Assembly (NCBI RefSeq): GCF_001676725.1
Contig: NZ_CP016172.1
Coordinates: 1,612,001-1,676,000, forward strand
Length of the DNA stretch: 64,000 bases
Direction: 5' to 3'
DNA from: Bordetella flabilis
Lineage (GTDB): Bacteria; Pseudomonadota; Gammaproteobacteria; Burkholderiales; Burkholderiaceae_B
Both the position numbers and the translations under genes were made by a program. Shown here piece by piece: positions 54,632 to 63,449 of the stretch; the first letter of the stretch is position 1; each line of letters begins with the position of its first letter. The notes below the pieces were generated by a model. It was not told the DNA's origin. It ran no database searches and saw only the letters and a program-made list of their open reading frames with translations.

Positions 54632-55363
54632 ATGAAGAGGCGGGGGAGCAAGGTCTTGGCAGCAATCGCCGTCGGCACGATGCTGACGGGATGCTTTTCC
54701 CCGCAAGCCCCTGCGCGGGATGGCCGCACGCCTACCGGCGAAGACATGAGCGCGGACCAGTTCATGCAGACGGATTTCAACCGCACCGTCACGCTGGAGG
54801 TCCGCGACAACCTGAACAGCCTGTATGCCCTGGCGGACAAGCTGTACCGCCGCAATCCGCGGGAATGGCGCAAGGCCGGCCTGCCGGACCAGACCGCCGC
54901 GATGGCGCGCTTGCACACCATGATCGACCATCGCAAGGCGCCCGCCGGACTGGCGGGGCTGCGCGACATCCAGGTGCTGGCCGTTTCGCTGGATCCCGGT
55001 TTCCAGGGAGACCGCGTCGCCGCTTTCATCTACGGGCTGGCCGACACGGTCATCGCGGCCCACAACGACAAGACGCGCTTCTATGTCGCCGATGTGCTGG
55101 ACGGCCAGCGCGTCTACAATGCCGCACGGAACGTCGAGGCCGCCGCGTGGCTGCTGGCCAGCCGGCGCGACAAGGACGGCCAGCCCTTGCTGCTGGCCAA
55201 CGAGATCAGTCCCACCGTGGTGAACCTGAGCTTCGAACGCGAATTCGGCGCAATTATCGGGCGCCTGGACCTGATCGCGAATCTGCTTGGCGAGAATGGC
55301 CGGCGCGTGGGCATCAACTACGCCCAAGGCCTGCTCTTCTTCAATTTCCTGCCCGTACGTTGA
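54632..55363 (+). CDS. Lipoprotein of unknown function (243 aa)
   Basis: The protein has a short lipoprotein signal (MKRRGSKVLAAIAVGTMLTG, Cys21). The mature part starts with a disordered linker, then VTLEVRDNLNSLYALADKLY and YRRNPREWRKAG, and ends in a helical region with a hydrophobic C-terminus (GINYAQGLLFFNFLPVR). I do not recognise a named family. The in-frame sequence before the ATG at 54632 includes the pnp terminator, so it is not coding. ilvA follows 32 bp later. Confidence 0.82.
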   Translation: MKRRGSKVLAAIAVGTMLTGCFSPQAPARDGRTPTGEDMSADQFMQTDFNRTVTLEVRDNLNSLYALADKLYRRNPREWRKAGLPDQTAAMARLHTMIDHRKAPAGLAGLRDIQVLAVSLDPGFQGDRVAAFIYGLADTVIAAHNDKTRFYVADVLDGQRVYNAARNVEAAAWLLASRRDKDGQPLLLANEISPTVVNLSFEREFGAIIGRLDLIANLLGENGRRVGINYAQGLLFFNFLPVR

Positions 55364-55395
55364 CGCTCAAGCCTGTCGCCTTCCAGGAGCCAACC

Positions 55396-56613
55396 GTGAT
55401 CGATCTTTCCGCCATCCAGGCCGCGCACCAGCGTCTCCAGGGCCAGGTCCTGAATACGCCGTTCACCCATTCGCGCACGCTGTCGGACATGCTGGGCGCG
55501 GAGATCTGGCTGAAGTTCGAGAACCTGCAGTTCACTGCGTCCTTCAAGGAGCGGGGCGCGTTGAACCGCATGCTCAACCTGTCCGATGCCGAACGCGCCA
55601 GCGGGGTCATTGCCGTGTCGGCCGGCAACCACGCGCAGGGGGTGGCCTATCACGCCCAGCGCATGGGCGTGCCGGCGGTCATCGTCATGCCCCGCTTCAC
55701 GCCCACGGTCAAAGTGGCCAATACCCGCCGATTCGGCGCCGAGGTGGTGCTGGCCGGTGAGAGCTTCGACGATGCCAAGGCGCATGGCTACGAGCTGGCC
55801 CGGACGCGCGGCCTGGTCATGATCCATCCGTACGATGACGCGGACGTCATCGCCGGCCAGGGCACCATCGCCCTGGAAATGCTGGCCACGCAGCCGCGAC
55901 TGGACAGCCTGGTGGTGGCCATCGGCGGCGGTGGGTTGATTTCCGGCATGGCCATCGTCGCCAAGGCCTTGAACCCGGACATCGAGATCGTCGGGGTGCA
56001 GACGGAGCGGTTCCCGTCCATGTACGAGGCCACGCAGAACGTCTCCTTGCCGCATGGCGCGTACACCATCGCGGAGGGCATTGCCGTCCGCTCGCCGGGC
56101 GAGATCACGCGCGAGATCGTCAGCCGCTACGTCGACCGTATCGAGCTGTGCAGCGAAAGCGACATCGAGCATGCCATTGTCGTGCTGCTCGAAATCGAGA
56201 AAACCGTGGTCGAAGGCGCCGGCGCGGCCGGCCTGGCCGCCTTGCTGCGCGACCAGGCCCAGGGCAGCAAGCGCTTCCAGGGCAAGCGGGTCGGCCTGGT
56301 GCTGACCGGCGGAAACATCGATCCACTGATGCTCGGCGAGCTGATCGAGCGCGGCATGGTGCGCGCCGGCCGCCTTGCCCGCATACGGGTGGACCTGCGC
56401 GACTTGCCGGGCGCCCTGGCACACGCCACCACCATCATCGCCGACGCCCATGCCAACATCACCGAAGTGCACCACCAGCGGGCATTCACGTCTCTGCCCG
56501 TGCGCAATGTCGAAGTCGATTTCGTGATGCAGACCCGCGGGCCCGAGCATATCGCCGAGGTCATCGAGCGGCTGAACGCCGCCGGCTTTGCTGCGAGCAA
56601 CCACGATCATTGA
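55396..56613 (+). CDS. ilvA: Threonine ammonia-lyase (threonine deaminase) with ACT domain
   Basis: The 405-residue PLP enzyme has the cofactor lysine in FTASFKERGALNRML (Lys51), VSAGNHAQGVAYHAQ, and the Gly-rich phosphate loop VVAIGGGGLISGMAI. A single ACT-like domain forms the C-terminus (IRVDLRDLPGALAHATTIIA). This is the short form (about 400 aa) with one ACT module, unlike the 514-residue E. coli IlvA. It makes 2-oxobutyrate for isoleucine synthesis and so supplies ilvBHC nearby. The start is GTG with CAGGAGCC ahead; the longer open frame is a shadow. Confidence 0.93.
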   Translation: MIDLSAIQAAHQRLQGQVLNTPFTHSRTLSDMLGAEIWLKFENLQFTASFKERGALNRMLNLSDAERASGVIAVSAGNHAQGVAYHAQRMGVPAVIVMPRFTPTVKVANTRRFGAEVVLAGESFDDAKAHGYELARTRGLVMIHPYDDADVIAGQGTIALEMLATQPRLDSLVVAIGGGGLISGMAIVAKALNPDIEIVGVQTERFPSMYEATQNVSLPHGAYTIAEGIAVRSPGEITREIVSRYVDRIELCSESDIEHAIVVLLEIEKTVVEGAGAAGLAALLRDQAQGSKRFQGKRVGLVLTGGNIDPLMLGELIERGMVRAGRLARIRVDLRDLPGALAHATTIIADAHANITEVHHQRAFTSLPVRNVEVDFVMQTRGPEHIAEVIERLNAAGFAASNHDH

Positions 56614-56709
56614 TCCGCGGACGGGCGTCGCGGCTAGTGCGCCATGTGTCCCCATGGTTGTCGGGCAGGTCTTTGCGGTGCCCGAGGACGGCGCCGGCAC
56701 CCATCTGCG

Positions 56710-57363
56710 TCATGCGCTTGCGTCGTCGGGGCCGGGCTGCGTGACCAAAGTCCGCAGGCGATAGAGGCGTTCCCGATGCAAGGTGGTGGCCAGCGGTTCG
56801 CCTTCGCGCCCCAGGGCCGCCACGTCGCCAGCCGTGGCGGCAAGCGCTGTCCGGATGATTTCCGGCGATCTTGCCCACCATTGCGCAAGCAGGCGGTCGG
56901 GGTCGAACACGTCCAGGCCCGCGCGGCGCATTTCCGGCCGGTTGAAGTCCTTCAGGTTCCATGTCATGACGAACACCGCGGGTACCCTGGGCAGGCCGCT
57001 GCGTGCTCGCCTGGCCAGGCCGGCGGCGATGACGTGGTGGTCCTTGGCATCGCTGTAGCGCAGTCCCGTCTCGTACGGCCGCACGTCGCCGGCGTCGGCG
57101 TCGGGAAACTGCTCCTGCATGCGAGCCCATAGCGCAGCGACATCGTCGGTGGAGACCTGCCACAGCCTCGCCGCGTTGCGTATCCATTCTTCTCCGATGC
57201 GGGCGCTCCACACGGGCGAGAACACGCCGGCCCGCGCCAGCCGCAGCAACAGCGGGCGCAGGATGGACGACATCAGGACACAGGCGTCAAGGACGACCCA
57301 GGGCGGCGGAGGTGGCAGCGCGGCGCCCGGCGCCGGGCGGTCGGTGGCAGAAGTGTGCAACAA
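56710..57363 (-). CDS. PIN-domain protein, possible orphan toxin
   Basis: The 217-residue protein starts with a Pro-rich segment leading to PWVVLDACVLMSSILRPLLL with the first PIN Asp (Asp26). Further acidic residues follow in IGEEW, YSDAKDHHVIAAG (Asp105, Asp108) and TWNLKDFNRPEM (Asp139), the pattern of a metal-dependent RNase site. It resembles the COG1569/PIN_3 group. No antitoxin gene is visible on either side, so it is either solitary or controlled differently from VapBC pairs. It is longer than typical VapC (about 130-140 aa). Confidence 0.78.
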   Translation of the reverse strand: MLHTSATDRPAPGAALPPPPPWVVLDACVLMSSILRPLLLRLARAGVFSPVWSARIGEEWIRNAARLWQVSTDDVAALWARMQEQFPDADAGDVRPYETGLRYSDAKDHHVIAAGLARRARSGLPRVPAVFVMTWNLKDFNRPEMRRAGLDVFDPDRLLAQWWARSPEIIRTALAATAGDVAALGREGEPLATTLHRERLYRLRTLVTQPGPDDASA

Positions 57364-57608
57364 GCGGCAAGGGCCGGGGACGCCGGCGTGACGGGCTAGG
57401 CCGGCTGGCGCGGCGGGCCGCGGCGCGGGGCCGGCACGGAGACGCCATGGTAACCCGGCGCCGAAGGCTCGCCGCTTTGTGAACTGTCGTTACCGGGACC
57501 TTCGCGGCTGACTTGCACTCGGGACGACATATGGGTTCAATGTGGGTCGGGCGGGCGTGGCGCGGTTCTGGTCACGCCTTTTCTTTGGCTCCGTTTTCCA
57601 TGGTATCC

Positions 57609-59237
57609 ATGCATCGAAGAACTCTGCTGAAAGCCTCCTGCGCGGCGCTGGCTGCGTGCACCGGCCTGCCTGCCTCTTTCCTGATGGCGTCGCGCGCGTT
57701 CGCCGACATTGCCGATGGCGACGCCAAGCCCTTCAGCTTCGAAGCACTGAAGGCAAGGGCCAAGGCCCAGGCCGCCAGGCCTTACGTCGACACCCGCGAA
57801 GTCCTGCCGCCCACGCTGGCCAATATGACGCCCCAGCAGTTCAATGCCATCCAGTACGACGCCGAGCACTCGCTGTGGCAGCGCAAGGGCAAACTGGACG
57901 TGCAGTTCTTTCATGTCGGCATGGGCTTTCGCCAGCCCGTGCGCATGCACAGCATCGATGCACAGACCCGCATTGCGCGCGAAGTGCATTTCCGTCCGGA
58001 ACTGTTCAACTACCAGAGCAGCGGCGTGGACGTCAGCCAGCTCAAGGGCGACCTGGGATTTGCCGGCCTGAAGGTGTTCAAGGTACCGAACATCGACAAG
58101 TACGACATCGTGTCCTTCCTGGGCGCCAGCTACTTCCGCGCGGTGGACAACACCGGCCAATACGGCTTGTCGGCGCGTGGCGTCGCCGTCAATACCTACA
58201 TCGGAACCGTCGAGGAATTTCCCGACTTCACGGAATTCTGGTTCGAAACGCCGGCGTTGGACAGTACCCGTTTCGTCCTGTACGCGCTGCTGGATTCGCC
58301 CAGCGTCACTGGCGCGTATCGCTTCGATATCGATTGCCTGAGCGATCGCGTGGTCATGGATATCGATGTGCACCTGAACGCGCGCACGGACATCAAGCAA
58401 TTGGGCATCGCGCCCATGACCAGCATGTTCAGCTGCGGCACCAACGAGCGCCGCATGTGCGACACCATCCATCCCAAGATCCATGACTCCGACCGGTTGT
58501 CCATGTGGCGGGGTAACGGGGAATGGGTGTGCCGGCCACTGAACAATCCGGAGCGCATCCAGTTCAATACGTTCGTCGACAACAACCCGCGCGGCTTCGG
58601 GCTGCTGCAGACGGACCACGATTTCGCCTCCTACCAGGACACCGTCGACTGGTACAGCCGTCGCCCCAGCCTGTGGGTGGAACCCACCTCCGATTGGGGC
58701 GATGGCGCCATCAACCTGATGGAGTTGCCAACCACCGGGGAAACGCTGGACAACATCGTGGCGTTCTGGAACCCGAAGGAGCCCGTCAAGGCAGGGCAGT
58801 CGCTGCACTACGGGTACAAGCTGCACTGGGCCGCGCTCGCGCCGGTGCAGCCGACCCTGGCCCGGGTGCTGGCCACGCGCACCGGCATGGGGGGATTCGT
58901 CGAAGGCTGGGCGCCGGGTGAACACTATCCCCGGGTCTGGGCGCGCCGTTTCGCCATCGATTTCGTCGGTGGCCCGCTGCAAGGCATGGACAGGAACGAG
59001 CGGCTCGAATCGGTCATCGAGGTGTCGCACGGGCAGGCCAAGGATTTCCAGATCTTCGCCCTGCATCCGGAGGTCGAAGGATTCCGCGCGATGTTCGACT
59101 GGTATCCCACCAGCGACAGCACCGAGCCCGTGCAGATGCGCGGTTTCCTTCGCCGCAGCAGCGACAAGCAGGTGCTCAGCGAAACCTGGCTGTATCAGTA
59201 TTTTCCGCCGCCACCGGACAAGCGCCGGTACGTGTAA
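57609..59237 (+). CDS. mdoD: Glucan biosynthesis protein D (OpgD/MdoD), Tat-exported
   Basis: The 542-residue protein has a Tat signal ([20 protein letters not shown], with Arg-Arg-x-Leu-Leu-Lys) and cleavage near AFADIADG. The mature part matches OpgD/OpgG: FQVGMGF-like [60 protein letters not shown] and [17 protein letters not shown]. It acts in the periplasm in making osmoregulated periplasmic glucans. No opgH glycosyltransferase gene is present in the window. The ATG at 57600 is a possible alternative start. Confidence 0.92.
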   Translation: MHRRTLLKASCAALAACTGLPASFLMASRAFADIADGDAKPFSFEALKARAKAQAARPYVDTREVLPPTLANMTPQQFNAIQYDAEHSLWQRKGKLDVQFFHVGMGFRQPVRMHSIDAQTRIAREVHFRPELFNYQSSGVDVSQLKGDLGFAGLKVFKVPNIDKYDIVSFLGASYFRAVDNTGQYGLSARGVAVNTYIGTVEEFPDFTEFWFETPALDSTRFVLYALLDSPSVTGAYRFDIDCLSDRVVMDIDVHLNARTDIKQLGIAPMTSMFSCGTNERRMCDTIHPKIHDSDRLSMWRGNGEWVCRPLNNPERIQFNTFVDNNPRGFGLLQTDHDFASYQDTVDWYSRRPSLWVEPTSDWGDGAINLMELPTTGETLDNIVAFWNPKEPVKAGQSLHYGYKLHWAALAPVQPTLARVLATRTGMGGFVEGWAPGEHYPRVWARRFAIDFVGGPLQGMDRNERLESVIEVSHGQAKDFQIFALHPEVEGFRAMFDWYPTSDSTEPVQMRGFLRRSSDKQVLSETWLYQYFPPPPDKRRYV

Positions 59238-59347
59238 GGGGGCTGAGCGGCGGGGCGTTCCTGTGGATCCCCCGCCGCCCCAATACGCCTAAGGACCAGC
59301 CGGGCCGGCGCGCACCGGCTGGTGGAGCAGGTACGCCACGCCATGCT

Positions 59348-60250
59348 TCAAGGAGGCGGGCTGGCCTTGCTGTACGCGGTTTCGCGGGCGAGCGCCACGT
59401 CCAGGATCTGCTTGATGATGAGTTTCTTGTGCAGCAGGCGCATTTCGTCGGTGGGGTCGCGATGGTGTTGGCGCGGCTGGCCCGACTCGTGCCATAAGTC
59501 CCAACGCATCATCATGAACAATGGCGCCAGTTCGCCGATTTCCGGGCGGGCGGTCACAAGCTGGCGCGCGTGGCGGTCGCCATCTCCCGCCAGCTTCCAC
59601 AGGCAATACTTTTCCAGGGCCGCCCCGGTCACATACCAGGCCAGCATGGAGTCGCGTATATCGCGCTCGGCCCGCGAGGCGTCGTAGCCGCGCTGGTAGA
59701 ACGCCCGTATGGCCACCTGCCGCTCGAACCGGCCGGTTTTCTTCCAGTCCTCGATGGTGTCTTCCACCAGGTCCAGGAAGATTCCGCCCAGGTCGTGGAA
59801 CAACGCGTCGTAGTAGTGTTCTTCCAGCAGGCAGTTGCCCGGATCTGCCCGCCATTTATCGTAGTGGGGCCGTGCGGCTTCCCCCGGCCCGGCCGTATCC
59901 CATTTGCCGCGTACCCTCCGGATGACAGGCAGCTCGCTGTAGGGCCCCTTGGACTCGACAAGCATCTCCACGTCTTCGATCGTGGTGATGCGCCGCTCCA
60001 TGTCGGGAATGCGCTGGATCACGATATCGACGTGCGGGGCGGTCGTTGCCAAGTTGTCGGCGTAGTGGATCCTGAGGTCGGCGGACCGCTGGCCGGGAAC
60101 GCTGGCGAAATCTGCACTGGCCATGGATGCATCCGGCGCAGGCGCCGTGGCCTGCACGCTTGCTTCAGGAGAGACCGGATTGCCGTCCACGCGGCCAGCG
60201 GTAGCCAGCGCTGGCATCGCTGCACCGCCGAAGGTCCTTGATACTTGCAT
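59348..60250 (-). CDS. Protein of unknown function (300 aa), effector-like
   Basis: I recognise no family. There is no signal peptide or membrane helix. The first 70 residues are rich in Ala, Ser, Pro and Val (AMPALATAGRVDGNPVSPEA), followed by a folded-looking part rich in charged and aromatic residues (NCLLEEHYYDALFHDLGGIF, AFYQRGYDASRAERDIRDSM) that is mostly helical. The design resembles the orphan at 38745-39791 and is compatible with a secreted effector, but no secretion genes are in the window. The start at MQVSRTFGG has only a weak ribosome site. Confidence 0.65.
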   Translation of the reverse strand: MQVSRTFGGAAMPALATAGRVDGNPVSPEASVQATAPAPDASMASADFASVPGQRSADLRIHYADNLATTAPHVDIVIQRIPDMERRITTIEDVEMLVESKGPYSELPVIRRVRGKWDTAGPGEAARPHYDKWRADPGNCLLEEHYYDALFHDLGGIFLDLVEDTIEDWKKTGRFERQVAIRAFYQRGYDASRAERDIRDSMLAWYVTGAALEKYCLWKLAGDGDRHARQLVTARPEIGELAPLFMMMRWDLWHESGQPRQHHRDPTDEMRLLHKKLIIKQILDVALARETAYSKASPPP

Positions 60251-60347
60251 GAGTGATCGTCTCGCGGGTGGTTGAGGTACGCGTGCGTACGGGGCACGCA
60301 GACTTGGTTCCCTGGCCCCGAAGGCGTGCTTGCGTGGCCCGCTGCAT

Positions 60348-60644
60348 TCAGGCGTAGCGGCGCGAACCGGCGCGCGCGACCGCCCCGGCATGGCCTTGGA
60401 CGACTTTGACGCGGTGATCATCGGGCAGCTTGTAATGGCCGTGGGTCAAGTCGCGCACCCACGAGTCCAGTGTCCCGATCCCTATGTGTTTCGAGTCCAG
60501 TTGGCGGATCCAGTCCCGGTAGCCCACCAGCCAATCGACCAGGACTCCATGGCCGCGCAGCGCCGCCGCGAGGTCATCGAGAAAGCTGTGCCTGCCCAAT
60601 CCACATCCTTTCAGCGCCAGGATTGGGGCCGAATGCGCTGGCAT
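60348..60644 (-). CDS. Possible small protein of unknown function (98 aa)
   Basis: This open frame has coding-like third-base composition (strongly G or C) to its end, unlike a random shadow. The product contains SFLDDLAAALRGHGVLVDWL followed by VGYRDWIRQLDSKHIGIG, then WVRDLTHGHYKLPDDHRVKV. I know no family. It lies 97 bp upstream of the effector-like gene on the same strand. The ribosome site is poor and the frame extends further upstream. Confidence 0.4.
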   Translation of the reverse strand: MPAHSAPILALKGCGLGRHSFLDDLAAALRGHGVLVDWLVGYRDWIRQLDSKHIGIGTLDSWVRDLTHGHYKLPDDHRVKVVQGHAGAVARAGSRRYA

Positions 60645-60791
60645 TGCGCGCTGATTCGTTGAGCAAGCGCAAAATCGAATAAGACCCACGAGGCGCAGAT
60701 ATGGAATCTTTCCGGTACGCGGATTCCTAATCGGTCTTTCCATCCTATCGTTGGCTTGGCCCGCCCATCCTTCACGTAGCGGCGCCGCACC

Positions 60792-62510
60792 TTGCGGCGC
60801 TCGGATACAGGCCCCGCCGGCGTCTCCACAGTGCCTCACTCCCGACCCGGCGCCGCGACGGCAGCCTTCCGCTCGCGTCCGAACCGATCGTCCCGCATAT
60901 CGTTCGCTCTAGGCCCAAGCATTCTTGAATGCCTGGCGCTGCTCTATGCCGGGTCGGGCTTGCTGGCGCTGGATGGCTTCTTCGCCTTCGAGCGATTCCG
61001 CGCCATCGGCGTGAACGCGCAGGGGCATTTCGGCCTGGCCGAGTACATCAGGCAGGGCGTGTTCATACTGGAATACGCGCTTGCCATCCTGGCCTTGTAT
61101 GGCGCGACACGGGCGGGGCGCTGGCGCGGGGCCACGCTGCTGGTTTTGCTTTGGCTGATGACGACGGTGGATCTGACCGCCCACGCCGTGTATGGCAGGC
61201 CGGCCGAGATAGGCAACATCAGTGCCTTGAACGCGTCCGCGGCCATGCTGGGCGCCGCGCTGCATGAATATGGCTCCACGATCGCAGTCGCGTCAGGCAA
61301 GACGGTGCTGTTTTTCGTGCCGCTTCTGGTCAAGGCCATGGTTTGCCGCAGGTCCCGCTGGCCGTTCGTTGTGCCGCTGATACTGATGTGCGCACTCAGC
61401 GGCATGTACGGCTACATTCTGGTCAAGCGTGGGCCGCCGGCGCTTATCGGTTTTCCGAAAGGGTTCTCCTATGGGCTGGGTACCTTGTATATCGCGCTCA
61501 ACGAAGTGCTCGACCGGCCGCAATATGTTCCTGCGCGGCCATTTGGCGCAGCGCACGGCGACATCCGGAATGTGATCGTGATCGTCGACGAGTCCGTCGA
61601 ATACGACTACTTTTCCAGACTGTTTCAGGGCAAGCGCAGCCTGTATGCGGATTTCGGCCGCGCCTATAGCGGCGGAAACTGTTCCGCGGCTTCCAACTAC
61701 ATCCTCAGAAAAGCCTTCTGGCCGCGCAGCGACAGCGGTCATGTCGGTATCACGCAAACCGACAGCCTGTTCGCCCTGGCGAAGCGGCAAGGCTACGCGA
61801 CGACGTATATCGACAATCAGCGGGTATTGTCGGATCCAACGACGCGCAATTACATCGACCGGGCCGAACTGGCCGATATCGACCACGTCATCGAGAATGA
61901 TGGGGTGCTTTACAAGCGGGATGAGCAGACCGTGCAGCAGATCGCCGATCACGCGGCCACGGGCAAAAACTTCATCTTCGTCAACAAGGCCGGCGCGCAT
62001 TTCCCCTATCGCGACTATATCGAGCCAGCCGTCGTATCGGGCGATAGGGTCAGCGACTACATGACCGCGATTCGGGCGAACTCGGTCGACTTCCTGCTTG
62101 CGCTGCAGGCGCGGATTCCCGATGGCTCCATCGTTTTCTATACATCAGACCACGGGCAAAGCCTCGCCGGCGGGGCCACCCATTGCAACACCGGGGACGC
62201 AATCACCGAGCAGGAGTATCGCGTGCCATTCCTTGCGATGGCCACAGATCCCAGCCTGCAGGCCCGCCTTCAGAGGGCGTCGCACACCCAGCACGACAGG
62301 CTGACCCACCTGGAGTTCTCGGAGTCGATTCGTAATGCGATGGGGTATCAGTTGGACGGGATGAAATCGCTATTCACGTCCACCCCCCTCGCTTCCCCGT
62401 TCTGTGGGCTGTATGGCTCGCCGAAAGTGTTCTTCGGTGTGCGACCGGAATGCAAGGCCCTGTGGGCGCTCTCGGACCAGAAGGAGCCGCCAATCCCACC
62501 TGGCTCATGA
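60792..62510 (+). CDS. Membrane sulfatase-fold transferase (phosphoethanolamine-transferase-like)
   Basis: The 572-residue protein has five N-terminal membrane helices (about 40-215) and a periplasmic alkaline-phosphatase/sulfatase-fold domain, as in EptA, OpgB and related enzymes. Metal-site motifs are present: NVIVIVDESVEYDYF (Asp266, Glu267) and VFYTSDHGQSLAGG. Near the place of the catalytic Thr the sequence is GGNCSAASNYIL (Ser298 or Ser301), so any nucleophile would be Ser. A phosphoethanolamine or phosphoglycerol transferase on lipid A or glucans is possible. The start is uncertain: TTG at 60792 or GTG at 60831. Confidence 0.75.
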   Translation: MRRSDTGPAGVSTVPHSRPGAATAAFRSRPNRSSRISFALGPSILECLALLYAGSGLLALDGFFAFERFRAIGVNAQGHFGLAEYIRQGVFILEYALAILALYGATRAGRWRGATLLVLLWLMTTVDLTAHAVYGRPAEIGNISALNASAAMLGAALHEYGSTIAVASGKTVLFFVPLLVKAMVCRRSRWPFVVPLILMCALSGMYGYILVKRGPPALIGFPKGFSYGLGTLYIALNEVLDRPQYVPARPFGAAHGDIRNVIVIVDESVEYDYFSRLFQGKRSLYADFGRAYSGGNCSAASNYILRKAFWPRSDSGHVGITQTDSLFALAKRQGYATTYIDNQRVLSDPTTRNYIDRAELADIDHVIENDGVLYKRDEQTVQQIADHAATGKNFIFVNKAGAHFPYRDYIEPAVVSGDRVSDYMTAIRANSVDFLLALQARIPDGSIVFYTSDHGQSLAGGATHCNTGDAITEQEYRVPFLAMATDPSLQARLQRASHTQHDRLTHLEFSESIRNAMGYQLDGMKSLFTSTPLASPFCGLYGSPKVFFGVRPECKALWALSDQKEPPIPPGS

Positions 62511-62575
62511 GTCGCCAGCGCGCGCAATACACGGTGCACGGTGGCCTTCCAAGGCAAGCGCACGCTCGCCACGGC

Positions 62576-63349
62576 TCAAAGCGCCGGTAGCTCCCGGCGC
62601 GCGCGGCGCGAGTAGTAGGCGAACGTCGCTTCATACCGCCGCGGCGTACTGACCCACTTCTGCGCCTCCGCGCCCAGGTCGTGGGGAATCGGCTGGATCT
62701 CGCCCGCGGCCATCGCCAGCAATTGCAGCCGCGCTGCGCGTTCGAACATCACGCCCAGCACGCAGGCTTCTTCTACGCTGGCGCCGCACACCAGCAGCCC
62801 GTGGTGCGAAAGCAGGATAGCCTTCTTGTTCCCCAGCGCGCCGCTGATGATCTCGCCTTCCTCATTGCCCACCGGAATGCCGGGCCACTCGCCCAGGAAC
62901 GCGACCTGGTCATACAGCACGCAGGTATCCATGTGCGAGATGGTCAACGGCACTTCCAGCATCGCCAGCGCGGATGCGTGCGGCGCGTGCGAGTGCACGA
63001 TGCAGTTGATGTCCGGCCGCGCGCGATACAGCCAGGAATGGAAGCGGTTGGCCGGATTGGGCATCCCTTCGCCCTTCAGCACGTTGAGGTCTTGGTCGAC
63101 CAGCAGCAGGTTGTCGCTGGTAATTTCATCGAAACCCAGGCCGAGGCGCTGCGTCCAGTAGGTGCCCGCCGTCTCCGCGCGAGCGGTGATCTGGCCGGAC
63201 AGGCCGGAGTCGTGCCCGAACGCGAAGAGGATGCGGCAAGTCTCGGCGACCGCTTCGCGCAGCGGCATCTTTTCCGAGCGCAGGTCGCTTTCCATTTTCT
63301 TGAGCGAAGCGCTGACGATTTCGCCCTTTTTGAGTTGCATGGTTTCCAT
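62576..63349 (-). CDS. Class II aldolase/adducin-family protein
   Basis: The 257-residue protein is a zinc-dependent class II aldolase/adducin-type enzyme. The metal histidines are in CIVHSHAPHASALAMLE and in LLSHHGLLVCGAS; FGHDSGLSGQITAR contains the conserved Gly-rich substrate loop. Relatives include fuculose-phosphate aldolase and decarboxylating homologues. Its neighbour is a Bug receptor, so it may act on the acid that receptor imports. The start follows AGGAGACC; the open frame upstream overlaps the Bug gene on the same strand and is a shadow. Confidence 0.88.
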   Translation of the reverse strand: METMQLKKGEIVSASLKKMESDLRSEKMPLREAVAETCRILFAFGHDSGLSGQITARAETAGTYWTQRLGLGFDEITSDNLLLVDQDLNVLKGEGMPNPANRFHSWLYRARPDINCIVHSHAPHASALAMLEVPLTISHMDTCVLYDQVAFLGEWPGIPVGNEEGEIISGALGNKKAILLSHHGLLVCGASVEEACVLGVMFERAARLQLLAMAAGEIQPIPHDLGAEAQKWVSTPRRYEATFAYYSRRARRELPAL

Positions 63350-63449
63350 GTCGGTCTCCTGGTTCGAGAAGAGTGTAAAGGGGTTATTCGTAGAGAGTGT
63401 CCGTCGGTCGGCTAAGGAGCGCCGCAGGGGATATCCGCGGCCGCTTCGT

